From Patescibacteria group bacterium UBA2023 (GTDB lineage Bacteria; Patescibacteriota; Gracilibacteria; BD1-5; UBA2023), in NCBI GenBank assembly GCA_002335145.1, contig DDBV01000024.1:36097-100096 (forward strand): a DNA stretch of 64,000 bases. The letters run 5' to 3'. The stretch's first letter is position 1, and each line of letters begins with the position of its first letter. This document shows positions 29,101 to 38,558 of the stretch, piece by piece. The translations under genes were made by a program, and so were the position numbers. Below the pieces are notes generated by a model. It was given only the letters and a program-made list of their open reading frames with translations, was not told the DNA's origin and did not search any database.

Positions 29101-30303
29101 ATGACCGGATTTCATACAATCTCCGGACAAGGCAAATCACCACTCTCCATGATCGAGACAAAACCGGTCGGCACGTACGAGATCGTTGCTGAAGATCCTG
29201 AAACCAGAGCCCGAGCTGGCCTCCTGCATACGGCTCATGGAATTGTGCCGACGCCTATATTCATGCCGGTCGGTACGCGGGCGAGCGTGAAGGGAATTTC
29301 CCAGGAGCAACTGCGCGATCTTGACGCGAAAATCATCCTCGGAAACACCTATCACCTCTACCTGCGCCCGGGCGAAGAACTCATCGAGTCGTTCGGAGGC
29401 CTGCATGGATTCATGAATTGGGATCGTCCGATCCTCACGGATAGTGGAGGATTCCAGGTATATTCGCTCGCCAAATCACGAAAGATGAGCGAGGAAGGTG
29501 TAGAATTTGCGAGCGTCCTAGACGGATCCCGTCACCTCTTCACGCCGGAGAAATCCATGCAGATCCAATACGCGCTCGGATCGGACATCATCATGACATT
29601 CGACGAATGCGCTCCATCGAGGTACACCTATGATCAAGCGAAATTCTCAACGGACCGTACGCACCGTTGGCTTGACCGCAGCATGGCCGAACTCCGACGT
29701 CTTACCGAAGAAAAAGGCGGGCATAAGCGACTCTTCTTCTCCATCGTCCAGGGCGGTATCCACGACCCGCTCAAACTCGAATCCGCCGAATACTGTCGCG
29801 ATTCGGGATCCGATGGGGTGGGAATCGGCGGGGATCTCAAAATCGAATCCGACGCGCCATTCATGTACGACCTCATCTCGAAATTCATCGATACGCTCCC
29901 CAGGTCCAAACCCCGCTACCTCATGGGTGCCGGAGCGGTGGACAATCTCGTGGAGGGAGTAGGACTCGGAATCGACATGTACGACTGCGTCTACCCTACC
30001 CGCATGGCACGGCACGGGGTGGCCATGAGCCGCTACGGCAATATCCGCATCGTAGCAGCCCGCTATCGCGATAGCAAAGAGCCGCTCGATCCCACCTGCA
30101 ACTGCCACGTCTGCCGGACCTACTCGAAGGGGTATATCCGACATCTTCTCAGCGTCGGGGAGCAATTCGGAGCGTCGCTCGTGTCCTACCACAATCTCCA
30201 TACACTTCTCCAGCTCGCCCGCGACATGCGGGAAGCAATCATTGCGGGGCGGTACGGAGAATTTTTGCGGGAATACCGATCGACACCGAAATTCCAAGCG
30301 TAA
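29101..30303 (+). CDS. tgt: Queuine/preQ1 tRNA-guanine transglycosylase
   Basis: 400 residues, full length, no TGA needed. Exchanges guanine-34 of tRNAs with GUN anticodons for a queuosine precursor. Family landmarks: PIFMPVGTRASVKG, ILGNTYHLYLRPGEE, ILTDSGGFQVYSL with the active-site Asp, and GIDMYDCVYPTRMARHG with the nucleophilic Asp. Zinc is bound by CNCHVC and the later His in SYHNLH. Start at 29101 gives an N-terminal extension of about 16 residues; ATG 29149 is closer to the family consensus. Immediately downstream of tRNA-Cys on the opposite strand. Confidence 0.97.
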   Translation: MTGFHTISGQGKSPLSMIETKPVGTYEIVAEDPETRARAGLLHTAHGIVPTPIFMPVGTRASVKGISQEQLRDLDAKIILGNTYHLYLRPGEELIESFGGLHGFMNWDRPILTDSGGFQVYSLAKSRKMSEEGVEFASVLDGSRHLFTPEKSMQIQYALGSDIIMTFDECAPSRYTYDQAKFSTDRTHRWLDRSMAELRRLTEEKGGHKRLFFSIVQGGIHDPLKLESAEYCRDSGSDGVGIGGDLKIESDAPFMYDLISKFIDTLPRSKPRYLMGAGAVDNLVEGVGLGIDMYDCVYPTRMARHGVAMSRYGNIRIVAARYRDSKEPLDPTCNCHVCRTYSKGYIRHLLSVGEQFGASLVSYHNLHTLLQLARDMREAIIAGRYGEFLREYRSTPKFQA

Positions 30304-30310
30304 CTCCGAC

Positions 30311-30338
30311 TTGCGAATATTGGGATTCCCCTTATAAT
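30311..30338 (+). promoter_or_regulatory. Promoter upstream of kinase leader
   Basis: TTGCGA and TATAAT with a 16-bp spacer, just after the tgt stop. The predicted transcript starts about 310 bp before the kinase gene. Confidence 0.65.
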
Positions 30339-30344
30339 CCACAT

Positions 30345-30503
30345 GTCCATCTCATGTTTTCCTTGAAAATGACTGGCCTCTTCTCTGTATCCATGCCGCC
30401 GCGCCCGACCCTCCGGATCCGGGATATTTTCGTGGCACGATAAAGAGAGGCTGTCTCGAAAGTCCGCGCAAATCCCTCGGGATCCAAATCCAGGGGGATT
30501 TTT
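30345..30503 (+). ncRNA. Candidate structured small RNA or attenuator leader
   Basis: Between the promoter at 30311-30338 and the kinase start at 30654. A long imperfect stem pairs CCTCTTCTCTGTATCCATGCC (about 30377-30397) with GGCACGATAAAGAGAGG (about 30434-30450). It ends with an AAATCCC / GGGGATTT hairpin followed by TTTTT (30470-30503), a terminator. Could be an independent small RNA or an attenuator controlling the kinase operon. No known RNA family recognised. Confidence 0.4.
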
Positions 30504-30653
30504 CATATGTCCAAACTGTCGCCCATTTTCTCATTCATCTCGCTTATGTTCACACAAAGAATTTTTCGCTCCGCCACCGCGAAAGCGGTATCGCCATCAA
30601 CCAGTCCGATCCATTCTCATTTCGTTTTTCATATTCCACTCATATCAGACACT

Positions 30654-31508
30654 ATGTCCAACCAACTTACCCTCATAAAAGTCGGAAGCTCCTCCTGTAT
30701 CGATAGCGATGCTCGCACAATCCGATTCGGATTCATGGAGCAGCTCGCTAAATCGATCGCTGCCGAAATCGAGCGTGATGGATCCCAGCGGTTCGCGATC
30801 ATCTCATCCGGAGCTGTGGCCAAAGGCCGGATCGTTGCGGAGCACTCGAACCGGCTCGAAAAAAACCACTATGCCTGACTCGGACAGTGACGGATTTTCA
30901 CCGCGTACCGTCAGGCTTTCGAGCTCACAGGACTCGGCACTGCCGAACTCCTATTGCATGACATAGCCTCGGAGGTGCGCCTCGCCTGCGATGATTCGAT
31001 CGATGACATGACGATTTCACAAATAGAGACATACCACCAGCAAGCGGTCGCACGACATGTGACATCGTACGCTGACGCACGTCTCATTTCGATCATCAAC
31101 CACAACGATGCCGGAGCTCTGTGATCGAGTCGATTCTCGGACAATGACTTACTCACGCGGTATATCGCGCAGTCGGTAATCCAGCATGCAAGCCTCAGAG
31201 TCCGGAGGGTCGTATTCCTCTCATGAACACGCGGAATCCTTGACGACAATGGTCGGACCGTAGAATGATCCCGACTCAATACGGAAGCCTCCCAGTGTGA
31301 CGCCGAATTCGAACGCATCATGCGCTATGTCCGGGGTGACATGAGCACGCTGGGCACGGGTGGTGCGGCATCGAAACTGCGGGAAGCTTGGAAAATAGCG
31401 AAGCTCGGGACTGACGTCCTGATCGCATGATTTTCCGACCGGCTCGAGGATATTTTGAGCGGCACGGCCGAATGCACCCGGTTCGAGTTCGCGGAGTCGG
31501 AGGGGTAA
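30654..31508 (+). CDS. proB: Glutamate 5-kinase-like amino-acid kinase
   Basis: 284 residues in code 25; seven or so TGA codons fall on conserved Gly positions (for example YAGLGQGRIF, ALGSSRFSDND, VLIAGFSDRL), strong evidence for the recoding. Motifs of the glutamate-5-kinase family: LIKVGSSSC (phosphate loop), ISSGAVAKGR, SIINHNDAG, RFSDNDLLTRYIAQSV and LGTGGAASKLREAWKIAKLG. It would phosphorylate glutamate for proline synthesis, but no proA is nearby and the PUA domain is absent, so another small acidic substrate is possible. Followed by a CYTH protein 65 bp downstream. Confidence 0.78.
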
Positions 31509-31573
31509 CCGGACTGGAACTTCGGAAGTTTCCGAGTATCCTGTATCTCCATGTAAAGATCACGAGGAAGACC

Positions 31574-32074
31574 ATGCTCGAAATGGAAGTCAAAATTCTC
31601 AATATCGACATACTATCGCTCCGGGATACGTTGGTTTCGCTCGGAGCGAAGCGGGTATTCGAGGGCGAGGTGGTATCTGTTTTCTTGCGAAATAGCCGCG
31701 GCGACAAGATCCGACTCCGGAGCATGGGAAGCCAGTATTTCGTCACTCACAAGACGCCCGTAGCATCGGATCTCTCGAAGTCGAACGATGAGCTCGAAAC
31801 CTCCGTTGGCGACATATCGACCATGGAGACAATCCTCGCTCGGACGGGATTCATGGTCTCCGCTCGAACAATCAAATACCGTGAAAGCTATGAACTTGCC
31901 GATGCTCGCTGCGAGATCGACACGGTCCCGGGAATTCCCCCGTATCTCGAAATCGAAGCCGGAAACGAAAGCACTCTCCGGGAAGCGGTGGAAATACTCG
32001 GGTACGACTGGGATGAAACATCAACCATGACCGAACGCCAGGTAAAAATCCACTATGGACTCCAGGATGCCTAA
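31574..32074 (+). CDS. CYTH-domain protein (class IV adenylate cyclase/thiamine-triphosphatase type)
   Basis: 166 residues. Starts with the CYTH signature LEMEVKILNID (ExExK variant) and contains alternating basic and acidic strands: KIRLRSMGSQYFVTHKTP, TIKYRESYELADARCEIDTV and PPYLEIEAGNE, which line the triphosphate tunnel. CYTH enzymes hydrolyse or cyclise nucleoside or inorganic polyphosphates with Mg2+. The C-terminal helical extension (STLREAVEILGYDWDET) resembles class IV cyclases. Its stop overlaps the start of the HD gene by 8 bp, implying coupled translation. Confidence 0.88.
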   Translation: MLEMEVKILNIDILSLRDTLVSLGAKRVFEGEVVSVFLRNSRGDKIRLRSMGSQYFVTHKTPVASDLSKSNDELETSVGDISTMETILARTGFMVSARTIKYRESYELADARCEIDTVPGIPPYLEIEAGNESTLREAVEILGYDWDETSTMTERQVKIHYGLQDA

Positions 32075-32585
32075 TGCCGGAACGATCGGATTTCTCTTCG
32101 AGGACGCACTCAAGTGGCTCGCCTCGAGGACGTCCGAGGAATCCGAAAAAAAGCCCTCGTTCTTCCACAGCGTCCGCGTGGGTGTGCGGCTCTACGAAGA
32201 CGGCTACGATGAGCCTCTCGCGATCGCATGACTCTTGCATGATTCGATCGAAGATACACGTATTCTGGAAAGTGAGATTGCGGAACGTTACGGACCAGGC
32301 GTCGCGACGATTGTGCGAGCAAACTCGAAGAACTCCTCGCTCCCGAAAGATCAAATCCTCGAGGATATTGTGAATCGATGTGCCGCATGCAGCAAAGAAG
32401 CAATGATTGTGAAGGCAGCCGATGTGCTGGATAATTATGCCTACTATCTCCGCCGGTACGAGACCGATCCGGCGATATTGCCCGAAATAGAACGATGCCA
32501 ATATCTCGCCCGTCTCATAGCGAAGTACCGCGAAGAGCATTGGCAGGACCCAATGATCCTCTCGGCGATACGTCTCGCCGAATAA
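32067..32585 (+). CDS. HD-domain phosphohydrolase
   Basis: 172 residues, overlapping the CYTH stop. One TGA-Gly lies in the metal-binding motif IAGLLHDSIEDT, which with FFHSVRVGVRL gives the H...HD...D ligands of HD hydrolases (SpoT/MESH1-like pattern). Conserved later IVKAADVLDN carries the last Asp. It probably hydrolyses a phosphorylated nucleotide. Pairing with a CYTH enzyme suggests a joint role in nucleotide or second-messenger turnover. Confidence 0.85.
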
Positions 32586-32616
32586 ACAGATCAGGAGGCT
32601 TCGGGACATACACGAT

Positions 32617-32645
32617 TTGGCAAGATGTGAGGGGGTGGATATAAT
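32617..32645 (+). promoter_or_regulatory. Promoter of tsaC
   Basis: TTGGCA and TATAAT at the ideal 17-bp spacing, 25 bp before the tsaC start. Confidence 0.8.
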
Positions 32646-32669
32646 CGGGTTTTTCGTATCAACTCCGGT

Positions 32670-33335
32670 ATGACCAACTCTTCAGCATGTGTCGTCACCA
32701 TTCCCGATCCCGAGAAATGGATGAGGATTGTCGCTGGGATATCCGAACCGATCGAGACGGTCGCAAGAATTCTCGAAGCTGGCGGCGTGGCACTCTTGCC
32801 AACGGATACGGTCTACGGACTTGCGTGCCACCCGGATCATTCCGAAGCAGCGGATCGGATATACGCGCTCAAGCGGCGTCCACAGTCCGCAAAACTCCCC
32901 GTACTCATGGGATCAAAGAAAACTCCTGTGATGCTTTGATTGGAACTGCCCGAAAGAGCGGAGAAACTCCTGGAATCCCGATACATGCCCGGAGCTCTCA
33001 CGCTCGTCCTCGGGACAGATCCATGAAGATCTGTTTCATGGCTCAAATGACGAGAAGAAGTGGCGATTCGGATACCGGATCACGAGTGGCTTCGCTCACT
33101 ACTTGGGCGTACTGGCCCCCTGCTTGCAACGAGCGCGAACGCCCATGGTATGCCAACGCCCGAAACCATCAATCCTATTCTCGCTCAACTCGGATGATCT
33201 CCGGACATTATCGTTGACGGAGGATCGATCGGAGTGATTCCCTCGACCATCGTGAATTGCCGAAAAACCCCCATCGCGATCGAGCGAGAGTGAATTGTAA
33301 CCGCATCGGAAATAATGAAAATCGCTATCGACTAA
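32670..33335 (+). CDS. tsaC: L-threonylcarbamoyladenylate synthase (YrdC/Sua5 family)
   Basis: 221 residues with about seven TGA-Gly codons. Makes threonylcarbamoyl-AMP from Thr, bicarbonate and ATP for the t6A37 modification of ANN-decoding tRNAs. Motifs: ALLPTDTVYGLAC, IYALKRRPQSAKLPVL, YMPGALTLVLG, VAIRIPDHEWLRSLL, LATSANAHGMPTP and the C-terminal IVDGG...PSTIV. The N terminus is about 25 residues longer than the minimal family, and no Sua5-type C-terminal domain is present. Own promoter; tag follows after 10 bp. Confidence 0.94.
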
Positions 33336-33345
33336 CTCCGCAACC

Positions 33346-33921
33346 ATGGATATTTCGACCCGTTGCCCCTGGGCAAAATCTCCGCTCGATAGCAAATACC
33401 ACGACACCGAATGGGGCGTCCCCTGTCACGATGATCGGACACTCTTCGAGTTCCTGATTCTCGAATGAGCCCAGGCAGGACTCTCATGGTCTACCATCCT
33501 GCGCCGACGGGAATGATACCGCGAAGCCTTCGATGGATTCGATCCTGAAACCATCGCCCGGTACGATGAAGCAAAACACGTATCACTCATGCAAGACGAA
33601 CGCATCATCCGAAATCGACTCAAGATCGAATCGACTCCGAAGAATGCCCGGGTTTTCCTCGCGATCCGAGAGGAATTCGGGAGCTTCGATGCGTATCTCT
33701 GGCGATTCGTGGACGGTCGACCCATCACAAACACCTTCTGTGAGATGCGGGATGTCCCAGCGAGCACGCCTGTATCGGACACGATCTCAAAGGATCTCAA
33801 GAGGCGCGGTATGAATTTCGTAGGATCAACGATCCTATACGCCTATATGCAGGCGGTAGGCATGACGAACGATCATCTCGTCTCATGCCCGCGGCATGCG
33901 GCCTGCGCCGCGCTCGCCTAG
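33346..33921 (+). CDS. tag: DNA-3-methyladenine glycosylase I
   Basis: 191 residues, two TGA-Gly codons, one in FLILEGAQAGLSWSTILR where the family has Gly. Removes 3-methyladenine from alkylated DNA. Landmarks: RCPWAKSP and YHDTEWGVPCHDD at the N terminus and LVSCPRHAAC at the C terminus supply the Cys/His zinc ligands; the catalytic Glu is in the DTEWG segment. Normal length for the family. The TAG stop abuts the stop of the convergent Cys-rich gene. Confidence 0.96.
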
Positions 33922-35637
33922 CTATCCATACACCTCCCGATTGTAGCACTCCTCACAGTACACCGTCTCGGGACGGTCGGGCGAATAGGTGGTGATGATG
34001 TCTTTGCCGCAGTTGTCGCACTTCCTCTCGTAGAGCTTGCGGGGGTTGCGGAGAGCGAGACGATCGAGGTGACGTTGGTCGGGGTGTCTTCGGGGGACGG
34101 GGAGAGAGTGTTTGCGATAGAATTCGAGCTCTTGCTTGATGATGCGAAACGGTTTCTTGGTAATCTCGCATTCTATCGCCCAGTTGAGGATGTCATCGGG
34201 GATATCGGCGATATTCTCTGGAAGTTTGTTTGCGGGAATAATCTTCTCTACCTTCGGGAAAGGAGCCTCGTAGTCAGACCAGTTGAATCAGAGATTGAGA
34301 GCTTCTTCTTTGGAGAGGGGAAAATAGTCATTCCCAACGCTTTCGTTATACCCGAAGAGTCCCAAGCGCGAGGGGAAAAATTCTCCCCATTCTCCGGTCG
34401 AGCGCATGTGGTCGATGATTTTCGGGACCAATGCTTCGTATTCCTCCTTGGTGTATTGTTTGTTGAGGATGCAGTATTGCTTGTTCCGGAGACCGACGCA
34501 GGCGAAACAGTCTTTCGTAGCATTGCAGCTCTCGCAGTAGTAGAGCCGGACGGATTCGTTGGTCACTCGGGCACAAAAAACGATATCCGAACTGTGGTTT
34601 CAAGATCCGACAGCTTCGTACATGCGGTGAGCCGACAGGCCGAAGAACGTATAGTCGTAACAATCCGAACTATCGGCGTTGGCGATTCACAGGCACCATT
34701 TTCCATTTTCCAGATTTTCGCACTCAAAGCAATGAAACGCGTTCTTGCAAGACAGGAGCACGTTTCCGATGACGTTTTCCGACTGGTTGATATCGGCGAA
34801 TCTTCGGGGGTATTTCCCAAAGTGATCCGCAATCATTTTTCGAAGCTGGAGAGGGTCGAGTGCGAGCAGTGCGTCCACTCGGCGGTGGTACTCTTCGGGT
34901 GAATGCGTCTCGTTAAAAATGGCGTATTGGGCGTTGACGAGATTCACACACCCGAAACAATGTCGACAAGAGCCGCAGGCGAGCGAGTACCAGCAGTCGG
35001 AAGAGTTTTGTATCGCACGACAAAAGAAACAGCGGAAGCATCCGCTCGCCTCCACGCATTCGTACAAACCCTCACTGCTGCTGATCCGTGTCGAGTCCAT
35101 GCAGTGGCTGCAACGCGCGATGCCGAGAGAGTAGTAGCACCGTTCGTTATGGGAGCCATTGAAAATCAAGTAGCAGTCGCGGTTGTATGCTCCGCCGTTC
35201 ATGTAGTCGCAGTTCTCGTTGAATGTGACCCAACGAGAAGGCCTGGGAACGGAGAAAAACAACTCTTCGAACTGTCCGAAGAACGATGAAGAAAAATCAA
35301 AGGAGCGTCCGTACCCGAGCGGGTCCCAGGCATCGCTATGCCAATAGTCCACATCGTATACCGGGTGTCGGGCGGACGGTTGGTACTGGGAGACGATGGT
35401 TTTTCCAGTCGCATCGCACGGTCGGACATAGAGGTTTCGCTGGTTCAAGAAAACGCAGCGCCGCTGCTGCCGGCAGTCCGGGCAGAATGTGGGGGTAGGG
35501 ATGCTCTCTTTCTTCCCTTTGAAGACGGGTGAGACCTTGTCGTAGAATTCCAGGTCCTTGTCCGTGATGTGGAATACCGCCCCGCACAACTTGCAGGACT
35601 TGGTCTCGATGATAGTCTCACCAGGAGGGATGAGCAT
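33922..35637 (-). CDS. Cys-rich zinc-finger protein, paralog 1
   Basis: 571 residues in code 25 (three TGA-Gly). Begins MLIPPGETIIETKSCKLCGA and has paired Cys throughout: a first zinc site CKLCG...CPDCRQQRR (about 15-65), then a long region of CxxC spaced about 20 residues apart with Tyr-Cys-Ser-x-Cys units, giving a likely beta-helix-like or knuckle array, and a last site CDNCG...YCEEC near the C terminus. A paralog of almost equal length lies at 52805-54517 with the same start and end. Such proteins are frequent in CPR genomes; function unknown. Divergent from lgt. Confidence 0.8.
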
Positions 35638-35729
35638 GGAGAATCGGAAAAGAATAGAGTACCGGATGATACGCACGAGAAAGACGATTGCAATATGGCA
35701 TTTTTCGATTCTTCGGTATACTCTCCGGT

Positions 35730-36491
35730 ATGCACATATTCTCCGTAGACATCCTCGGTCTCACGATCGCGCCCACCTGGTACGGGCTCATGTACTCCCT
35801 CGGATTCGTTGGGGGATATCTCGTACTCTCGCGCCGGGCGTTCTTCTCACGATCGGAGATCGAAACTCTGCTCCTCTACATATTCTTCGGAGTGATCCTC
35901 GGTGGACGCATGGGCTACGTGCTATTCTATGATCCGGGGTATTTTCTCGCCAATCCCGCGGAGATCCTCGCCACGTGGCGCGGAGGCATGAGTTTCCACG
36001 GAGGGGCGATCGGAGTGATCCTCGCCATGATCGCGTATTCCTGGCGACACGGCAAGGATTTTTATCGCATTGCCGACCATGTGACGAGCGTCCTGCCCAT
36101 AGGTCTCGGGCTCGGACGGATCGGTAACTACATAAACAACGAACTCCCGTGATACGCCGGGTACAGTGGGCCGTTTGCCATGGTAGTGGATGGCGTGTCG
36201 CGATTCCCCTCCCCCCTACTCGAAGCTGTACTCGAATGAGCGGTCCTCTACGTGCTGCTTTCTATCGTCTTGCGGTACTCAACCCGCCCCGGACAGACGG
36301 CAGGGACATTTCTGCTCGGATACGGCGTGTTCCGTTTTGCGGTCGAATTCGTCCGCGTGCCCGATGCTCAGATCGGCTACCTTCTCGGTACAGGATGGCT
36401 TACCATGGGTCAGATTCTCTCACTGCCAATGATCCTCGCGGGGGCATATTTCGTTTTCTGCTTCAGACGCAATGAGACTCTCTCTCGGTAG
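35730..36491 (+). CDS. lgt: Prolipoprotein diacylglyceryl transferase
   Basis: 253 residues, seven predicted transmembrane helices. Transfers diacylglycerol from phosphatidylglycerol to the lipobox Cys of lipoproteins. Motifs: [35 protein letters not shown] with the conserved His, and the signature [19 protein letters not shown], in which one Gly is TGA, plus a late TGA in VLEGAVLYV. This enzyme would process the lipoproteins at 22669 and 49991. The rhomboid gene starts inside its last 20 bases. Confidence 0.95.
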
Positions 36492-37047
36492 TATCTTTCG
36501 ATTCGATACATCGTTCTCCAATCTGCTCGTGTTCGGCTGCATAATAGCAACGATCGCATCGTGGGCACGCCCACTCCTCGGCGATACCTATTCGCTCCAT
36601 CCATTCTTCCTGCTTATGGGAGAGTATGCGGATTTCGCGTTTCAGGTCGTGCTCTTTCAGTTCTTCCATGCAGACATCTGGCATCTGCTGGGGAACTCTC
36701 TGTCACTTCTGATATTCGGAAATGTGGTAGAGCGGATCATGGGGACGACCCGGTACGCGTGGTTCTTCATCGCGAGCACCCTCTTCGTTTCTCTCCTGAT
36801 CCTTCTCTTCTCTCGTGCTCCGACCGTGGGGATAAGCGGATTTGCCATGGCCGTCTTCGCATACCTTGCTCTGGAGCTGCGCGCGCAGCGACATCCGGAG
36901 TTTGGCGGTATTGCCGCGATGGTGGCGATCAATATCGCCATCGGATTCCTCCCGCAAATATCACTCATAGGACACGCGGCAGGAGCGGTATTCGGCGTAA
37001 TTGCATTCTTCTTGCCCCGTCTTTTCCGCGCCAATGCTCGACGCTAA
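36472..37047 (+). CDS. Rhomboid-family intramembrane serine protease
   Basis: 191 residues with about six transmembrane segments. Catalytic dyad motifs are present: [16 protein letters not shown] (GxSG Ser) and [13 protein letters not shown] (His), with [15 protein letters not shown] giving the oxyanion Asn and the HxxxN loop. Cleaves single-pass membrane proteins within the bilayer. Overlaps lgt upstream and the flippase downstream by 14 bp, so all three are probably co-translated. Confidence 0.9.
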   Translation: MRLSLGSIFRFDTSFSNLLVFGCIIATIASWARPLLGDTYSLHPFFLLMGEYADFAFQVVLFQFFHADIWHLLGNSLSLLIFGNVVERIMGTTRYAWFFIASTLFVSLLILLFSRAPTVGISGFAMAVFAYLALELRAQRHPEFGGIAAMVAINIAIGFLPQISLIGHAAGAVFGVIAFFLPRLFRANARR

Positions 37048-38545
37048 CGAAAGCCTCCGCGATAAATTCGTAAAGCGCGGAAAATGGCTCTACCTGTTCA
37101 CGCTGTTTTTCGGTCCGCTCGCCTACGCAACCAAGATCGTTATTTCCCAAGATGCTTCGCCGGAAGAAATTGGAATCCTCTACGGCGTGATCAGCTTGGT
37201 CGTCTTGCTTGCCACATATAATGATTTCGGCTTCACGGAAGCCCTCAATTACTATCTGCCAAAGGCGATAAACGACAAGGATTGGCGGCGATTCAATACG
37301 CTCGTCCTCTCGGCGCTCGGCATGCAGATGATCACGGGACTCATTATTGGCTGAGGGCTCTACCTCTGGAGCTCATGGCTCGCGGATCACTATTTCGGCG
37401 ATAGCCGTGCTGCTGAAGTGCTGCGAATATTCTGTCTCTTCTTTATTGGAATCAACCTCTTCCAAATTTTCAATACTGTCTTCCAGGCATCGCAAAACAC
37501 GTTTCTACAAAAAAGCACCGAGTTCGCGCGCATGGCGAGCATGTTTCTCTTCGTGCTGCTCATCTGGTGGAGCGGGTATCGTTCCGTGGAGATTTATGCC
37601 TGGGCGTGGATCGGAGGCGTAGCGGTAGGAATTTTCGCATCTGTTCCGGTCTTCTGGTGGCGGTATTGGCGAGCCTATCTCTCGAATGCCGGAATCGAGT
37701 GGGATGCCCCCCTCATGCGCTCGTTTGCCCGATACGCCGTCGGATCGCTTTTTACGGCAAATATTGCAATGATTCTCTCGCAGATAGACATGCAAGTAGT
37801 GATCGTCATGCTTGGCACGCACGAGGCATGATACTACTCCAACTACCTCAGTCTTATCAGTATTCCGTTCGTCTTCTCCGCACCGCTCATGCAGTTTCTG
37901 TTTCCTGTGGTGTCGCAGTTGCGTCCGGAAGAGGCCATAGAGAAGGTCTCAGCACTCAAGAATCGTCTCTTTGAGCTCCTGATGATCTTCGGGCTGGTAT
38001 CGGGAACAGTCCTCTATGTCTACGCTGAGCATATTGCGGTATTCTTCTTCGGAGAGACATTCCGAGCATCTGGAGATATTCTGCGATACAGTGCACTCTT
38101 TGTCGCGTTCAATTTTTTGCTCCAGGCCAATTTTTCCATCATGGCGGGGCTCGGGAAAATACGGAGTCGGGCCTCTATCCTCCTCGGTGGTCTCGTGCTC
38201 AATCTCGTACTCTCCCTATCGCTCATCGAGGCTCTGTGAACCAGGGGCGTAAGCCTCTCGGTCGGTATTGCCTGGGTTTTCATGTATATCGCAAGCGAGT
38301 GGACGACCCGCGAATACCCCCTGCGGATCGGGCTCTGGTTTGTCGTGGCAAATGCTTTGGTCACGCTCGCGTTCGTATTTGCCGCTCCGCACCTCGCATC
38401 GCTCGTCCCAGATGGGCGATGGTCAGCGTTCGGATGGCTTTTCATTCTCTCGCTTTTGCATATACTCGCCTTCGTCCTCGTAAACATACCAACTATCCAG
38501 TCGCTCATGCGTGACCTGCGCCCCGGGTCGACCGATACACGCTAA
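37034..38545 (+). CDS. Polysaccharide flippase (Wzx/MurJ-like MOP superfamily)
   Basis: 503 residues with three TGA-Gly codons and about 12-14 hydrophobic helices; no catalytic motif, as expected of MOP transporters. Characteristic stretches: LVVLLATYNDFGFTEALNYY near helix 2, FFFGETFRASGDILRYSALF and a Ser-rich cytoplasmic loop. Likely moves lipid-linked polysaccharide repeat units across the membrane. Works with the glycosyltransferase, ligase and WecG-like genes that follow. Start overlaps the rhomboid gene. Confidence 0.85.
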
Positions 38546-38558
38546 CTCCCGATCGAAC

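Noticed and set aside
30654-31508. Pseudogene interpretation of genes broken by TGA (for example the kinase, apbE, lgt)
   Set aside because: Breaks are always TGA, always at plausible Gly positions, never TAA/TAG or frame changes, so recoding explains them all.
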